The translations under genes and the position numbers were made by a program. DNA of 64,000 nt from Chryseobacterium cheonjiense (lineage in GTDB: Bacteria > Bacteroidota > Bacteroidia > Flavobacteriales > Weeksellaceae): contig NZ_JABBGF010000002.1 of the NCBI RefSeq assembly GCF_012927265.1, positions 248,001-312,000 of the forward strand, read 5' to 3'. The notes under the pieces were generated by a model that worked only from the letters and a program-made list of their open reading frames with translations, was not told the origin of the DNA and searched no databases. This document shows positions 53,319-61,887 of the stretch, one piece after another; position 1 is the first letter of the stretch, and each line of letters starts with the position of its first letter.

Positions 53319-56300
53319 CTAATCGGTTTTCAGCATTGATTTCAGTAGAGCATTTACCTCATCTACATTGCCTACCTTATCTTTCCGCATCATCAGCTGA
53401 TTGCCTTCTTTTCCGGTTTTTTCCTTAAGCTGTGCCTGCGCCGGATTTTGGGTAAGATAATTAATAATATGCCTGAATTTATTTGTCTGATAAAATTTAT
53501 CCTGAGGATTTCCCGGAAAATATCCCAGAAATACTCCGTTTTTCATAACAATTTTTTCGAAACCTATTTCTGAGGCGAGCCATTTTAAGCTTACGCTTTT
53601 CAATAAATTTATAGCTTCTTCCGGCAGGCTTCCGAAACGGTCTTTCAATTCAGATTCAAACTTCTCAAGATCTTTCTCATTATCGATTTCAGCAAGTTTC
53701 TGATAGAGCAGTAATCTTTCCTCCGTATTCGAGATGTATGAATCCGGCAGCATCAGTTCAAGATCTGTATCAATATTAATATCTTTCGTTGTTTTAAAGA
53801 GCTTGTTTCTTTCTTCCTCATTTTCGAATAAATTTTCAAACTCCTGGTCATCTTTCAGTTCTTCGAGTGCTTCCTGCATCAGTTTCTGATACGTCTCAAA
53901 TCCCATTTCATTAATAAAGCCACTTTGCTCAGCGCCCAGTAAATCTCCCGCACCACGAATTTCAAGATCTTTCATGGCAATCTGGAAACCGCTTCCCAGA
54001 TCAGAAAACTGCTCAATAGCTTCCAGTCGCTTTCTTGCATCAGAAGTCATCATATCATAAGGCGGTGTAATCAGGTAACAGAACGCTTTTCTGTTGCTAC
54101 GTCCTACTCTTCCTCTCATCTGGTGAAGATCTGCCATTCCGAATCGCTGCGCATCGTTAATAAAAATGGTATTGGCATTCGGAACATCTACCCCACTTTC
54201 TATAATGGTTGTAGAAACCAGAACATCATATTTTCCTTCCATAAAATCAAGTACATTTTTCTCCAGCTGTTTCCCTTCCATCTGTCCGTGGCCGGTGATA
54301 ACTCTCGCATCCGGCACAAGACGTTGTATTAACCCGGCAATATCTTTCAGATTTTCAATTCTGTTGTTGATAAAATAGACCTGGCCGTCACGCTGAAGTT
54401 CGTACGAAACGGCATCACGAATGACCTCCTCATTGAATCCAACCAATTGTGTTTCCACGGGCTGTCTGTTGGGTGGTGGCGTTTTAATCACCGATAAATC
54501 CCGCGCAGCCATTAAAGAAAACTGTAACGTTCTTGGAATCGGCGTTGCAGTAAGCGTAAGCGTATCAACATTACTTTTAAGGGTTTTTAATTTATCTTTT
54601 ACAGAAACCCCGAATTTATGCTCTTCATCAATAATCAATAAACCAAGATCTTTAAATTTAACGGAGGTTCCCGCCAGCTGATGGGTTCCGATAACGATAT
54701 CTACTTTACCGTTTTTAAGGGCTTCCATCGTTTCAGACTTTTGCTTGGCAGTTCGGAAACGGTTGATATACGAAACATTTACCGGAAAATCTTTAAGTCT
54801 TTCTTTAAAACTTCTGTAGTGCTGAAAAGCGAGAATTGTAGTTGGAACCAGCACGGCCACCTGTTTGCCATCGGTTGCCGCTTTAAAAGCAGCCCTGATT
54901 GCCACTTCCGTTTTTCCGAAACCAACATCTCCGCAAACCAGCCTGTCCATCACCGTATCGGCTTCCATATCTTTTTTCACATCAATAGTTGCCTTCTCCT
55001 GATCCGGTGTATCTTCATACAGGAAGCTTGCTTCCAACTCATTTTGTAAGTACGAATCCGGACTGTAGGCAAAACCTTTTGCGGTTTTACGTTGGGCATA
55101 CAATTTTATAAGGTCAAAAGCAATCTGCTTTACTTTTGCTTTTGTCTTTTGTTTTAAAGATTTCCAGCTTGGTGAACCAAGTTTGCTTAAAACCACTTCC
55201 CGACCTTCCGGGCCATTGTATTTTGAAATTTTATGGAGTGAGTGAATGCTTACATACAGCAAATCCCCGTTTTTATAAGTAAGTTTAAAACATTCCTGAA
55301 TTTTATCGTCGTTATTAACTTTTACAAGTCCCATGAACTTTCCGATACCATGATCGATATGGGCAATGTAATCTCCGATTTTCAGAGACATCAAATCTTT
55401 CAGGGTAAGCTGTTCTGATTTTGCAAATGTATTCTTTGCCTTGTAGCGCTGATAGCGGTCAAAAATCTGATGATCCGTGTACACAAGCAATTTATGGTCA
55501 TGATCTACAAATCCTTCGTGAAGTTCAGATTTAAAGCTTTTAAAAGGAAGCTCATGTTCAAGTTCTTCAAATATAGATTCGAGTCTTTCTTTCTGCTTTT
55601 CTCCGGAAAAAGAGATCCAGGTATCAAAACCGTCATTCTGTTTTTCTTCAAGGTCTTCGATCAGCAGTTCAAAGTTTTTATGAAAAGATGGTTGGGGAAT
55701 CTGGTCTGTTCTGACCTCCTGAAGCTCAATAAGACCCTCCATAGGAACACTTCCGAAGTCTATGGTCTTAAACTTTTTATAATCGAATAAAAATTCCTGA
55801 TCGGAGATGAAAAGTTCCTGTGGAGCTCTGTGGGCAATGTCTTTATTTAAAGTATCATATTTTTCCAAAGCTTTTTCATAGAACGTTTTCAGTTTCTGCA
55901 TGCCGATAATTCCGTTTTTAGAGACGACCATACTTTCCTTCGGCAAGAGCTGAAGAAGAGAAACCCGGCTTCCGGTAACGGTGAAATTCATATTGGAAAC
56001 CAACTGAAAGTCATTAACTTTATCTATAGAAAGCTGCGATTCTATATCGAAAGTTCTTATGCTTTCAACCTCGTTGCCGAAAAAAGTAATACGGTAAGGT
56101 TTTTCATTGGAGAAAGAAAAAACATCCACAATTCCTCCTCTTACGGAAAATTCTCCCGGCTCAGAAACAAAATCGGCCTGTTGAAAGTTGTAATGGTTAA
56201 GAAGCTCATCCACAAAATCAAAATCAAGCTGATCTCCAACTTTAATATGGTGGGAAATCGCTTTAAAATCTTCCTTTTTCAAAACCTTCTCAGACAAAGC

Positions 56301-56687
56301 ACCTGCATATGCCACAATCACTTTCGGAGATTTTCCTGATGTGATCTTATTGATGGCTTCCGTTCTTAAAACCAGATTGGCATTTTGAGTTTTTTCCACC
56401 TGATAAGGCTCCAGATGAGTTGCGGGAAAGTATAATACTTTATCTTTTCCCAAAAGATCTTCCATTTCCGTATTGGCATACAGTGCTTCTTCCTTATCAT
56501 CAATAATATAAAGGATATGCTTTTTGCGGGTGAGAAAAAGTTCTGCTGCAAAAATAGAAACAGCAGATCCGGCACTGCCTTTTACGGATATATGTTGATG
56601 GTTTTCCAGCTGAATAAAAATTTCCTTTCCGAATTCTTTTTGAAGCAATTCCGGAAGAAATTTTTCACTAATGGTTTTTAACTGCAT
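53319..56687 (-). CDS. mfd: Transcription-repair coupling factor Mfd
   Basis: 1122 residues. Removes stalled RNA polymerase from damaged DNA and recruits UvrA. UvrB-like N-terminus (about 1-330), RNA-polymerase-binding tudor/CarD-like segment (IGDYIAHIDHGIGKFMGL), then helicase domains with Walker A GDVGFGKTEVA, DEEH box (IIDEEHKFG), TATPIPRTL and QMRGRVGRS, and the C-terminal TRCF domain (TEERLLLYQKLAEI). Complete and normal in size. The gene has its own -7 box and a leader hairpin (see below). Confidence 0.98.
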   Translation of the reverse strand: MQLKTISEKFLPELLQKEFGKEIFIQLENHQHISVKGSAGSAVSIFAAELFLTRKKHILYIIDDKEEALYANTEMEDLLGKDKVLYFPATHLEPYQVEKTQNANLVLRTEAINKITSGKSPKVIVAYAGALSEKVLKKEDFKAISHHIKVGDQLDFDFVDELLNHYNFQQADFVSEPGEFSVRGGIVDVFSFSNEKPYRITFFGNEVESIRTFDIESQLSIDKVNDFQLVSNMNFTVTGSRVSLLQLLPKESMVVSKNGIIGMQKLKTFYEKALEKYDTLNKDIAHRAPQELFISDQEFLFDYKKFKTIDFGSVPMEGLIELQEVRTDQIPQPSFHKNFELLIEDLEEKQNDGFDTWISFSGEKQKERLESIFEELEHELPFKSFKSELHEGFVDHDHKLLVYTDHQIFDRYQRYKAKNTFAKSEQLTLKDLMSLKIGDYIAHIDHGIGKFMGLVKVNNDDKIQECFKLTYKNGDLLYVSIHSLHKISKYNGPEGREVVLSKLGSPSWKSLKQKTKAKVKQIAFDLIKLYAQRKTAKGFAYSPDSYLQNELEASFLYEDTPDQEKATIDVKKDMEADTVMDRLVCGDVGFGKTEVAIRAAFKAATDGKQVAVLVPTTILAFQHYRSFKERLKDFPVNVSYINRFRTAKQKSETMEALKNGKVDIVIGTHQLAGTSVKFKDLGLLIIDEEHKFGVSVKDKLKTLKSNVDTLTLTATPIPRTLQFSLMAARDLSVIKTPPPNRQPVETQLVGFNEEVIRDAVSYELQRDGQVYFINNRIENLKDIAGLIQRLVPDARVITGHGQMEGKQLEKNVLDFMEGKYDVLVSTTIIESGVDVPNANTIFINDAQRFGMADLHQMRGRVGRSNRKAFCYLITPPYDMMTSDARKRLEAIEQFSDLGSGFQIAMKDLEIRGAGDLLGAEQSGFINEMGFETYQKLMQEALEELKDDQEFENLFENEEERNKLFKTTKDINIDTDLELMLPDSYISNTEERLLLYQKLAEIDNEKDLEKFESELKDRFGSLPEEAINLLKSVSLKWLASEIGFEKIVMKNGVFLGYFPGNPQDKFYQTNKFRHIINYLTQNPAQAQLKEKTGKEGNQLMMRKDKVGNVDEVNALLKSMLKTD

Positions 56688-56706
56688 ATAAATTCTTTAT
56701 AAACGA

Positions 56707-56740
56707 CAAAAGCGATTTCGGGAGTTTTCCGAAACCGTTT
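56707..56740 (-). other. Hairpin in the mfd leader
   Basis: In the mRNA orientation GGTTTCGG and CCGAAATC pair over 8 bp (one G-T) with loop AAAACTC, between the -7 box (56749-56756) and the ATG (56687). A short T-rich stretch follows but is interrupted, so premature termination is not certain. Confidence 0.4.
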
Positions 56741-56748
56741 ATTCCTTA

Positions 56749-56756
56749 CAAAGGTA
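56749..56756 (-). promoter_or_regulatory. -7 box for mfd
   Basis: Reverse strand TACCTTTG matches TAnnTTTG; predicted leader of about 55 nt. Confidence 0.55.
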
Positions 56757-56928
56757 CTACTAATTTTCATTCCAAAACCACTTCCATTTTTTATAAAAAA
56801 ACATAAAAACAATCTATAATCTTAATTTTTTACTAAAAACTTAAATAAAAAGTTAAAAAGCCACTCCATTTTCCAAATGGCACATTGTTTGAAAATTTTA
56901 GACTACCAAAAATTAAAGAAATATTATT

Positions 56929-57321
56929 ATGAAAAAAGCAATCAGAATTTTAGGAATGTTCGCTTTACTATTTTTTGTAGTCACGACAATCACATCGTGC
57001 AGCGACGACGATGACCCTGCCAACAACGATTTTTTTGCAGGAACATACAGAGGTAGCGTAGGCTATACAGATGGAGACAACAACATCAGCTCAAACGACG
57101 GAAGTGTATTCGTAACAAAAATCGCGAGCGGAACAAAGTACAACTTCGCCTTTTCAAACGGTATTCCGGATCTTAACGGTGTTGAATTTAACCAACAGGG
57201 AGATAATACTTTGGTTATGGTAGGATCTACTGCAACATCTTATATCAGAATCGATAATAACGAACTTAGAATTTTATATTTAAAAGACGGTAAATCGTGG
57301 ACGGCTAACTGCACGCGATAA
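56929..57321 (+). CDS. Small lipoprotein with surface-export-like signal
   Basis: 130 residues. Lipobox ITSC (Cys24) followed by SDDDDPANND, the best match in this window to the flavobacterial lipoprotein surface-export signal (SDD-type). The mature part is a small beta domain: GTYRGSVGYTDGDNN, VFVTKIASGTKYNFAF, TATSYIRIDNNELRILYL. No family recognised. Followed by a terminator at 57347-57382; no clear promoter box upstream. Confidence 0.75.
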   Translation: MKKAIRILGMFALLFFVVTTITSCSDDDDPANNDFFAGTYRGSVGYTDGDNNISSNDGSVFVTKIASGTKYNFAFSNGIPDLNGVEFNQQGDNTLVMVGSTATSYIRIDNNELRILYLKDGKSWTANCTR

Positions 57322-57346
57322 CCAACTTTTCATACATTATGTTAGG

Positions 57347-57382
57347 ACCTGCTTTTCTTTATGAGGAAAGCAGGTTTTTTTT
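57347..57382 (+). terminator. Terminator after the small lipoprotein gene
   Basis: An 11-bp stem beginning ACCTGCTTTTC pairs with GGAAAGCAGGT (one T-G), 7-nt loop, then eight T. Confidence 0.9.
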
Positions 57383-57477
57383 ATCAAGACTTTATCTCTG
57401 ATTATTTAATCTTTTTTTAAGCAGTGATAAACTTTAGTTAAGTTTCAAAAATAAGATTTCTCAGACAGAAATTTGGC

Positions 57478-57485
57478 TACCTTTG
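57478..57485 (+). promoter_or_regulatory. -7 box for the KDGTPDKRYKEN protein gene
   Basis: TACCTTTG matches TAnnTTTG. It overlaps the first codon of a longer frame (TTG 57483), which is therefore not the start; ATG 57513 is, with a leader near 25 nt. Confidence 0.6.
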
Positions 57486-57512
57486 ATTCAACAAACAAAG
57501 AAAAAAAATCTT

Positions 57513-57755
57513 ATGAAAAAGTTATTGTCTGCCATGTCAATTATGCTTGGACTTGGGCTTGCAAGCGCCCAGCAAACCGTTCCGGCAGCGGGCTCCAAAC
57601 ATCAGCAAACAGCAAAAACAGCGCAAGCTGCAAAACCTGAAGCCGCACCTGCCGCAAAAATGAAGAAAGACGGTACCCCCGATAAACGGTACAAGGAAAA
57701 CAAAAATCTAAAGAAAGACGGCACGCCTGATAAAAGGTATAAAGAAAACAAGTAA
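57513..57755 (+). CDS. Small secreted basic protein with two KKDGTPDKRYKENK repeats
   Basis: 80 residues from ATG 57513. Signal peptide (LSAMSIMLGLGLASAQ), an Ala/Gln/Lys linker (residues 20-50), then KKDGTPDKRYKENK twice with NL between them. The two DNA copies (about 57664-57705 and 57712-57753) are similar but use different codons in places (CGGTACAAGG versus AGGTATAAAG), so selection keeps the protein sequence. Very basic and Lys-rich. Function unknown. I recall like repeats from other Chryseobacterium proteins, without a defined role. A terminator follows. Confidence 0.8.
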   Translation: MKKLLSAMSIMLGLGLASAQQTVPAAGSKHQQTAKTAQAAKPEAAPAAKMKKDGTPDKRYKENKNLKKDGTPDKRYKENK

Positions 57756-57795
57756 TACTCAACAATAGTTGTTATTTTCATAATCAAATTTCGAG

Positions 57796-57827
57796 AACCG
57801 ATGATCACTCATTCATCGGTTTTTTTA
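57796..57827 (+). terminator. Terminator after the KDGTPDKRYKEN gene
   Basis: AACCGATGA and TCATCGGTT form a perfect 9-bp stem with an 8-nt loop, followed by a run of T. Confidence 0.9.
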
Positions 57828-57870
57828 TTGGATATTGCCGATAAAGTTTCTAAGATTCTTCAGTTATTTA

Positions 57871-57878
57871 TAAATTTG
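57871..57878 (+). promoter_or_regulatory. -7 box of the GH3-like gene, leaderless candidate
   Basis: TAAATTTG is followed by four bases (AAGA) and the ATG at 57883, so the transcript would begin at or next to the start codon. Confidence 0.55.
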
Positions 57879-57882
57879 AAGA

Positions 57883-59382
57883 ATGTTACAATTCCTCAAG
57901 AAAAAAATAGCATTGCTCTGGGCAAAAAAACATGTCCGCAACACTGAAGAATTCAAAAAAAACGCTGAAAACAACCAGGAGAAATTATTACTTTCTCTGG
58001 TGGATACCGCTAAAAAAACACTTTTCGGAAGAGAACACGATTTTGAAAATATCAGGTCCGTAAAGGATTTTCAGAATAAAGTGAAAATTTCAGATTACGA
58101 AGACCTTAAACCTTATATCGAAAGGGTAAAAAAAGGACAGGCCAATATTCTCTGGACAGATATTCCTGAATATTTCGCAAAAACATCGGGAACAACCTCA
58201 GGATCAAAATACATTCCTATTTCAAAGGAAGGAATGCCGTTTCAGGTAAAAGGTGCACAAAGCGCTCTTTTCCATTATATTTCAAAAAAGAATAATGCGG
58301 ATTTTGTAAACGGCAAAATGATCTTTCTTCAGGGAAGTCCTGAGCTTGAGGAGGTTTTCGGGATCAATACCGGCCGCCTTTCGGGCATTGTAGCCCACCA
58401 TATCCCCAAATATTTACAAAAAAACAGGCTTCCAAGCTGGGATACCAATATTATGGAAGACTGGGAAGCTAAGGTAGATAAAATCGTAGAAGAGACGGAA
58501 AAAGAAAACATGACCCTTATTTCCGGAATCCCGCCATGGCTGATTATGTATTTTGAAAAGCTCGTTGAAAAGCACGGTAAAAAAATCACCCAAATTTTTC
58601 CTAATCTGCAGCTCATCGTAACCGGAGGCGTCAATTATGAACCCTACCGCGACAAAATGGAAGAACTTCTCGGCGGACAGGTGGATATTGTACAGACTTT
58701 TCCTGCATCGGAAGGCTTTTTTGCATTTCAGGATGATTATACAAAAGAAGGCCTATTATTGTTAACAAATCACGGAATATTCTATGAATTTGTCCCCCTT
58801 GAAGAATACGGAAAGCCGAATGCGAAAAGATTAACATTAAAAGATATTGAAATTAATAAAGATTATGCATTAATTTTAACAACGAATTCGGGATTGTGGG
58901 CTTATTCGATTGGTGATGTCGTAAGATTTATTGATAAAAATCCGCACAGAATCCTGGTAAGCGGAAGAACCAAACACTTTACTTCTGCCTTCGGCGAACA
59001 TGTGATAGCTTTTGAAGTGGAAGAAGCTCTGAAAGCTGCCGTAGAAAAATATCCTGCGCAGATTACCGAATTTCATCTCGCCCCACAAGTGAATCCTGAA
59101 GAAGGCCTTCCTTATCACGAATGGTTTATCGAATTTGAAAAAGAACCTGAAAACCTGCAGATGTTCCGCAATGAGCTGGACGATCAGCTTAGAAAACGCA
59201 ATTCGTATTATGATGATCTTATTTCGGGAAATATTCTGCAGAAACTTCATATTACCCAGCTAAAGAAAAACGCTTTTCAGGAATATGCAAAATCACAGGG
59301 AAAGCTGGGCGGGCAAAATAAAATACCGAGGCTTGCCAATGACAGAAAAATTGCAAATTCATTGAAAATTTATAAACTTTAA
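57883..59382 (+). CDS. GH3 auxin-responsive promoter family acyl-adenylating protein
   Basis: 499 residues. Belongs to the adenylate-forming superfamily: phosphate-binding loop FAKTSGTTSGSKYIPIS, ATP/acyl-binding VTGGVNYEPYR and TFPASEGFFAFQ, later TTNSGLWAYSIGDVVRF and the C-terminal hinge region. Plant GH3 enzymes join amino acids to auxin or jasmonate via acyl-AMP; the role of the bacterial members is not known to me. Complete, with the expected N-terminal basic helix (LKKKIALLWAKKHV). Single gene between terminators and its own promoter. Confidence 0.9.
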   Translation: MLQFLKKKIALLWAKKHVRNTEEFKKNAENNQEKLLLSLVDTAKKTLFGREHDFENIRSVKDFQNKVKISDYEDLKPYIERVKKGQANILWTDIPEYFAKTSGTTSGSKYIPISKEGMPFQVKGAQSALFHYISKKNNADFVNGKMIFLQGSPELEEVFGINTGRLSGIVAHHIPKYLQKNRLPSWDTNIMEDWEAKVDKIVEETEKENMTLISGIPPWLIMYFEKLVEKHGKKITQIFPNLQLIVTGGVNYEPYRDKMEELLGGQVDIVQTFPASEGFFAFQDDYTKEGLLLLTNHGIFYEFVPLEEYGKPNAKRLTLKDIEINKDYALILTTNSGLWAYSIGDVVRFIDKNPHRILVSGRTKHFTSAFGEHVIAFEVEEALKAAVEKYPAQITEFHLAPQVNPEEGLPYHEWFIEFEKEPENLQMFRNELDDQLRKRNSYYDDLISGNILQKLHITQLKKNAFQEYAKSQGKLGGQNKIPRLANDRKIANSLKIYKL

Positions 59383-59425
59383 GCACATTTTTTCAATTCC
59401 AGAAACATATATTCGAAAAAAATTA

Positions 59426-59433
59426 TAAATTTG
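59426..59433 (+). promoter_or_regulatory. -7 box for the 121-residue lipoprotein-like gene
   Basis: TAAATTTG matches TAnnTTTG, 18 nt before the ATG at 59452. Confidence 0.5.
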
Positions 59434-59451
59434 GAAAACTAAAAAATAATA

Positions 59452-59817
59452 ATGAAAGCATCTGTACTTTTAAAATCATCTTTATTGACATCGTTATTTG
59501 TAATTTCATCCTGTGCAACCACAAAATACAGTATGGATACTGCTAAAAATGATTATTCTAATCTTGAAGCAGGCAGAGTGTATACTGTAATGATGAGAGA
59601 CGGTTCCGAAAATCAAAAAATATTATTCCGTAACGTAGAAGGAGACAATATCATAGGAACAGCCGGTAAAAAAGACAGTACAGTTGTAACGATACCTAAG
59701 GCTAATGTAGCAGCAGTGAGAGACAGCAGAAAAGCAAAAACCGTTATAGGAGCTTCTATAATAGGAGCCGCCGGTGTTGCAGCATTAGTAATCAGTGCTT
59801 CCCGTGCCGACAACTAA
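59452..59817 (+). CDS. Small lipoprotein, C-terminal membrane segment
   Basis: 121 residues. Lipobox ISSC (Cys21) followed by ATTKYSM, a central small beta domain (GRVYTVMMRDGSENQKILFRNVEGDNIIGT, VTIPKANVAAVRDSRK) and a C-terminal Gly/Ala-rich hydrophobic stretch (VIGASIIGAAGVAALVISAS) that may be a membrane segment. Resembles small Bacteroidetes 'bacteriophage spanin-like or DUF' lipoproteins only loosely. Function unknown. Own promoter box. Confidence 0.7.
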   Translation: MKASVLLKSSLLTSLFVISSCATTKYSMDTAKNDYSNLEAGRVYTVMMRDGSENQKILFRNVEGDNIIGTAGKKDSTVVTIPKANVAAVRDSRKAKTVIGASIIGAAGVAALVISASRADN

Positions 59818-59899
59818 AATAGATTTTATCTTTTAGGAGTCATCTAATTTTTCATTTAAAAAATTATCATATGCATAGCCTTAAATCAATATTTGAGGC

Positions 59900-59907
59900 T
59901 ATTTTTG
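59900..59907 (+). promoter_or_regulatory. -7 box of the MFS transporter gene, leaderless candidate
   Basis: TATTTTTG is followed by four bases (TGGG) and the ATG at 59912, the same spacing as for the GH3-like gene. Confidence 0.55.
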
Positions 59908-59911
59908 TGGG

Positions 59912-61147
59912 ATGATTTCGTTTACCCCGTTACAGACATTGCAAAATGTCGAGTTCAGGAATCTTCTTACGGGAAGATTTTTTATTGTTCTTGCCTTCAG
60001 AATGCTTGCCACTTTACTGGGATGGTGGGTGTATCAGCTGACAAAAGATCCTTTTTCAATCGGACTTATCGGCCTCTCGGAAGTCATTCCTGCGGTGAGC
60101 TGTGCATTGTATGCCGGCCATGTGATCGACATGAATGAAAAGAAAAGATTATTACTGATCTGCAATTATGCTTACATCTTTCTGATCGGGTTACTGCTGA
60201 TTCCCGCTTTCTTTAATGTAGAAATGCATTTTACGGGACATCAGATTACTTATTTTATCTATGGGGTAATATTTTTTACAGGTATTGCAAGAGCATTTAT
60301 CGGCCCGATTGTTCCTTCCATGATTCCTAAAATTGTAAAAAAAGACAATCTTCCCAATGCCGTCACTTTAAATCAGGCCACATTTCTTATTTCCTCTGTT
60401 TGCGGGCATGCGGCAGGAGGATTTCTCATCGGATACTTTGGGGTAAAATGGACATTAATTGTGATTATTGCACTGATCTTTTGTGCCTCTTTATTTTTTT
60501 TTCAGTTAAATAAACAGCATTCCGAATACAAAAAAGAGAATATCAACGTTATAGAAAGTATGCGAGAAGGAATTTCCTATATATTAAAAACAAAAGAAAT
60601 TCTCGGAGCTCTTTGTCTTGATATGTTTGCTGTACTCTTCGGAGGTGCCGTTGCGATGATTCCGGTGTATGCTACCGATATCCTCAAAGTAGGCGCGGAA
60701 GGCTTCGGATTACTTAATGCAGCTTCAGACATAGGGTCTATGTGCATCATTACCGTTCTGTCGATCGTACCGCTGAGAAAGAATCAGGGTAAAATCCTGC
60801 TCTCGGTGGTTACAGGATTCGGGCTTTGTATTATTGGCTTCGGATTGTCGCGATTGTATTGGCTTTCGTTCCTGTTTTTAATGATGAGCGGAATGCTGGA
60901 TGGTATTTCCGTAGTCATCAGGGGTACCATTGTACAGCTGAAAACTCCGGATAACATTAGAGGAAGGGTATTGAGCGTTAATTCCATTTTCATAATGTCA
61001 AGTAATGAAATGGGACAGTTTGAAAGCGGGCTTATGGCTAAATTATTAGGAGTCGTGCGCTCTGTAGTGGTGGGAGGTACCCTCACAGTACTGGTTGCTT
61101 TAACGATAGGAGCAACGAACTCAAAATTGAGAAAAATGCAATATTAA
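59912..61147 (+). CDS. Major facilitator superfamily transporter
   Basis: 411 residues with about 11-12 hydrophobic segments and no signal peptide. N-terminal FRNLLTGRFFIVLAFRMLATLLGWWVYQLTKDPFSIGLIGLSEVIPAV (listed in part) and the loop GHVIDMNEKKRLLL place it in the EntS/MFS_3-like group of exporters. Central RAFIGPIVPSMIPKIV and DMFAVLFGGAVAMIPVYATDIL are typical for this group. Substrate unknown. Monocistronic, with a very short or absent leader. Confidence 0.9.
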   Translation: MISFTPLQTLQNVEFRNLLTGRFFIVLAFRMLATLLGWWVYQLTKDPFSIGLIGLSEVIPAVSCALYAGHVIDMNEKKRLLLICNYAYIFLIGLLLIPAFFNVEMHFTGHQITYFIYGVIFFTGIARAFIGPIVPSMIPKIVKKDNLPNAVTLNQATFLISSVCGHAAGGFLIGYFGVKWTLIVIIALIFCASLFFFQLNKQHSEYKKENINVIESMREGISYILKTKEILGALCLDMFAVLFGGAVAMIPVYATDILKVGAEGFGLLNAASDIGSMCIITVLSIVPLRKNQGKILLSVVTGFGLCIIGFGLSRLYWLSFLFLMMSGMLDGISVVIRGTIVQLKTPDNIRGRVLSVNSIFIMSSNEMGQFESGLMAKLLGVVRSVVVGGTLTVLVALTIGATNSKLRKMQY

Positions 61148-61209
61148 AACAATAAAGATCAATTTGTTAAATTTATTTCAAAAACTTTAATTTAAAATTA
61201 ATAATTTTT

Positions 61210-61217
61210 TATATTTG
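61210..61217 (+). promoter_or_regulatory. -7 box for the TPR-like protein gene
   Basis: TATATTTG matches TAnnTTTG, 19 nt before the ATG at 61237. Confidence 0.55.
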
Positions 61218-61236
61218 TAATATAAAATTCCCCTAC

Positions 61237-61854
61237 ATGAAAAAAACTCTATTAATTTGTTTTTGTGTAGTAGGCTTTTGCTTACAGGCACAAACTTACA
61301 GTGAAAAAGACTTCAAACAGACTGTTGCACAGGTAAACACCGCTAAAACAGAAAGTGAGTACGAAACCATTTTCCAAAAGTTTTCAACGTTCACTTCCTC
61401 GAAACCCTCGGAAAAGTGGGAGGCGTATTATTATGCCGCTCTTTCTGCGTATCTGAAAGCAGAATTACAGCTTAAGAAAACACCATCTGCAGACGTTTCA
61501 AATGTGAGCGCCCTTGCCGGAAAATATGCAAAAGGCGGTCTCTCTGATTCTAAGAGCAACAATGCCGAAAGTGATATTTTGTTCGGCCTGATTGCACTTC
61601 AGAAAGCTCAGATTAAGGGAGCAAAAGATGTTAAAAGTAACATGGATATTGCTTCGCAAATGATCGCTAAAGCTGAAGCCGTAACACCAGAAAATCCAAG
61701 ATTAGCTATTCTTAAGGCTAAATTAGCGGAAATGTCCGGTAATAAAGAAAGTGCTGAAAAGTTGTTTAAAAAGGCATTGACGGGACTTGAAACGAAAAGC
61801 ACGTCTTCTTCTGCACCAAGCTGGGGCAGACAGCTGATTCCATCTATGAATTAA
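61237..61854 (+). CDS. Secreted TPR-like protein of unknown function
   Basis: 205 residues. Signal peptide (LLICFCVVGFCLQAQ), then mostly alpha: KWEAYYYAALSAYLKAE, SDILFGLIALQKAQ, NPRLAILKAKLAEMSGNKESAEKLFKKALTGLET, with the spacing of a tetratricopeptide repeat near the end. Ends in RQLIPSMN. Likely periplasmic and involved in protein interactions. It is 33 nt upstream of the T9SS type B gene, with a small UUCG hairpin across its stop codon. Confidence 0.75.
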   Translation: MKKTLLICFCVVGFCLQAQTYSEKDFKQTVAQVNTAKTESEYETIFQKFSTFTSSKPSEKWEAYYYAALSAYLKAELQLKKTPSADVSNVSALAGKYAKGGLSDSKSNNAESDILFGLIALQKAQIKGAKDVKSNMDIASQMIAKAEAVTPENPRLAILKAKLAEMSGNKESAEKLFKKALTGLETKSTSSSAPSWGRQLIPSMN

Positions 61855-61866
61855 TCTTCGGATTAA
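61851..61866 (+). other. TTCG-loop hairpin at the stop of the TPR-like gene
   Basis: TTAATC, TTCG loop, GATTAA: a 6-bp stem with a stable tetraloop that includes the TAA stop (61852-61854), without a T run. May separate or stabilise mRNA parts; too small to be a terminator. Confidence 0.4.
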
Positions 61867-61887
61867 AAACTTTAAAACAACTAAAAA

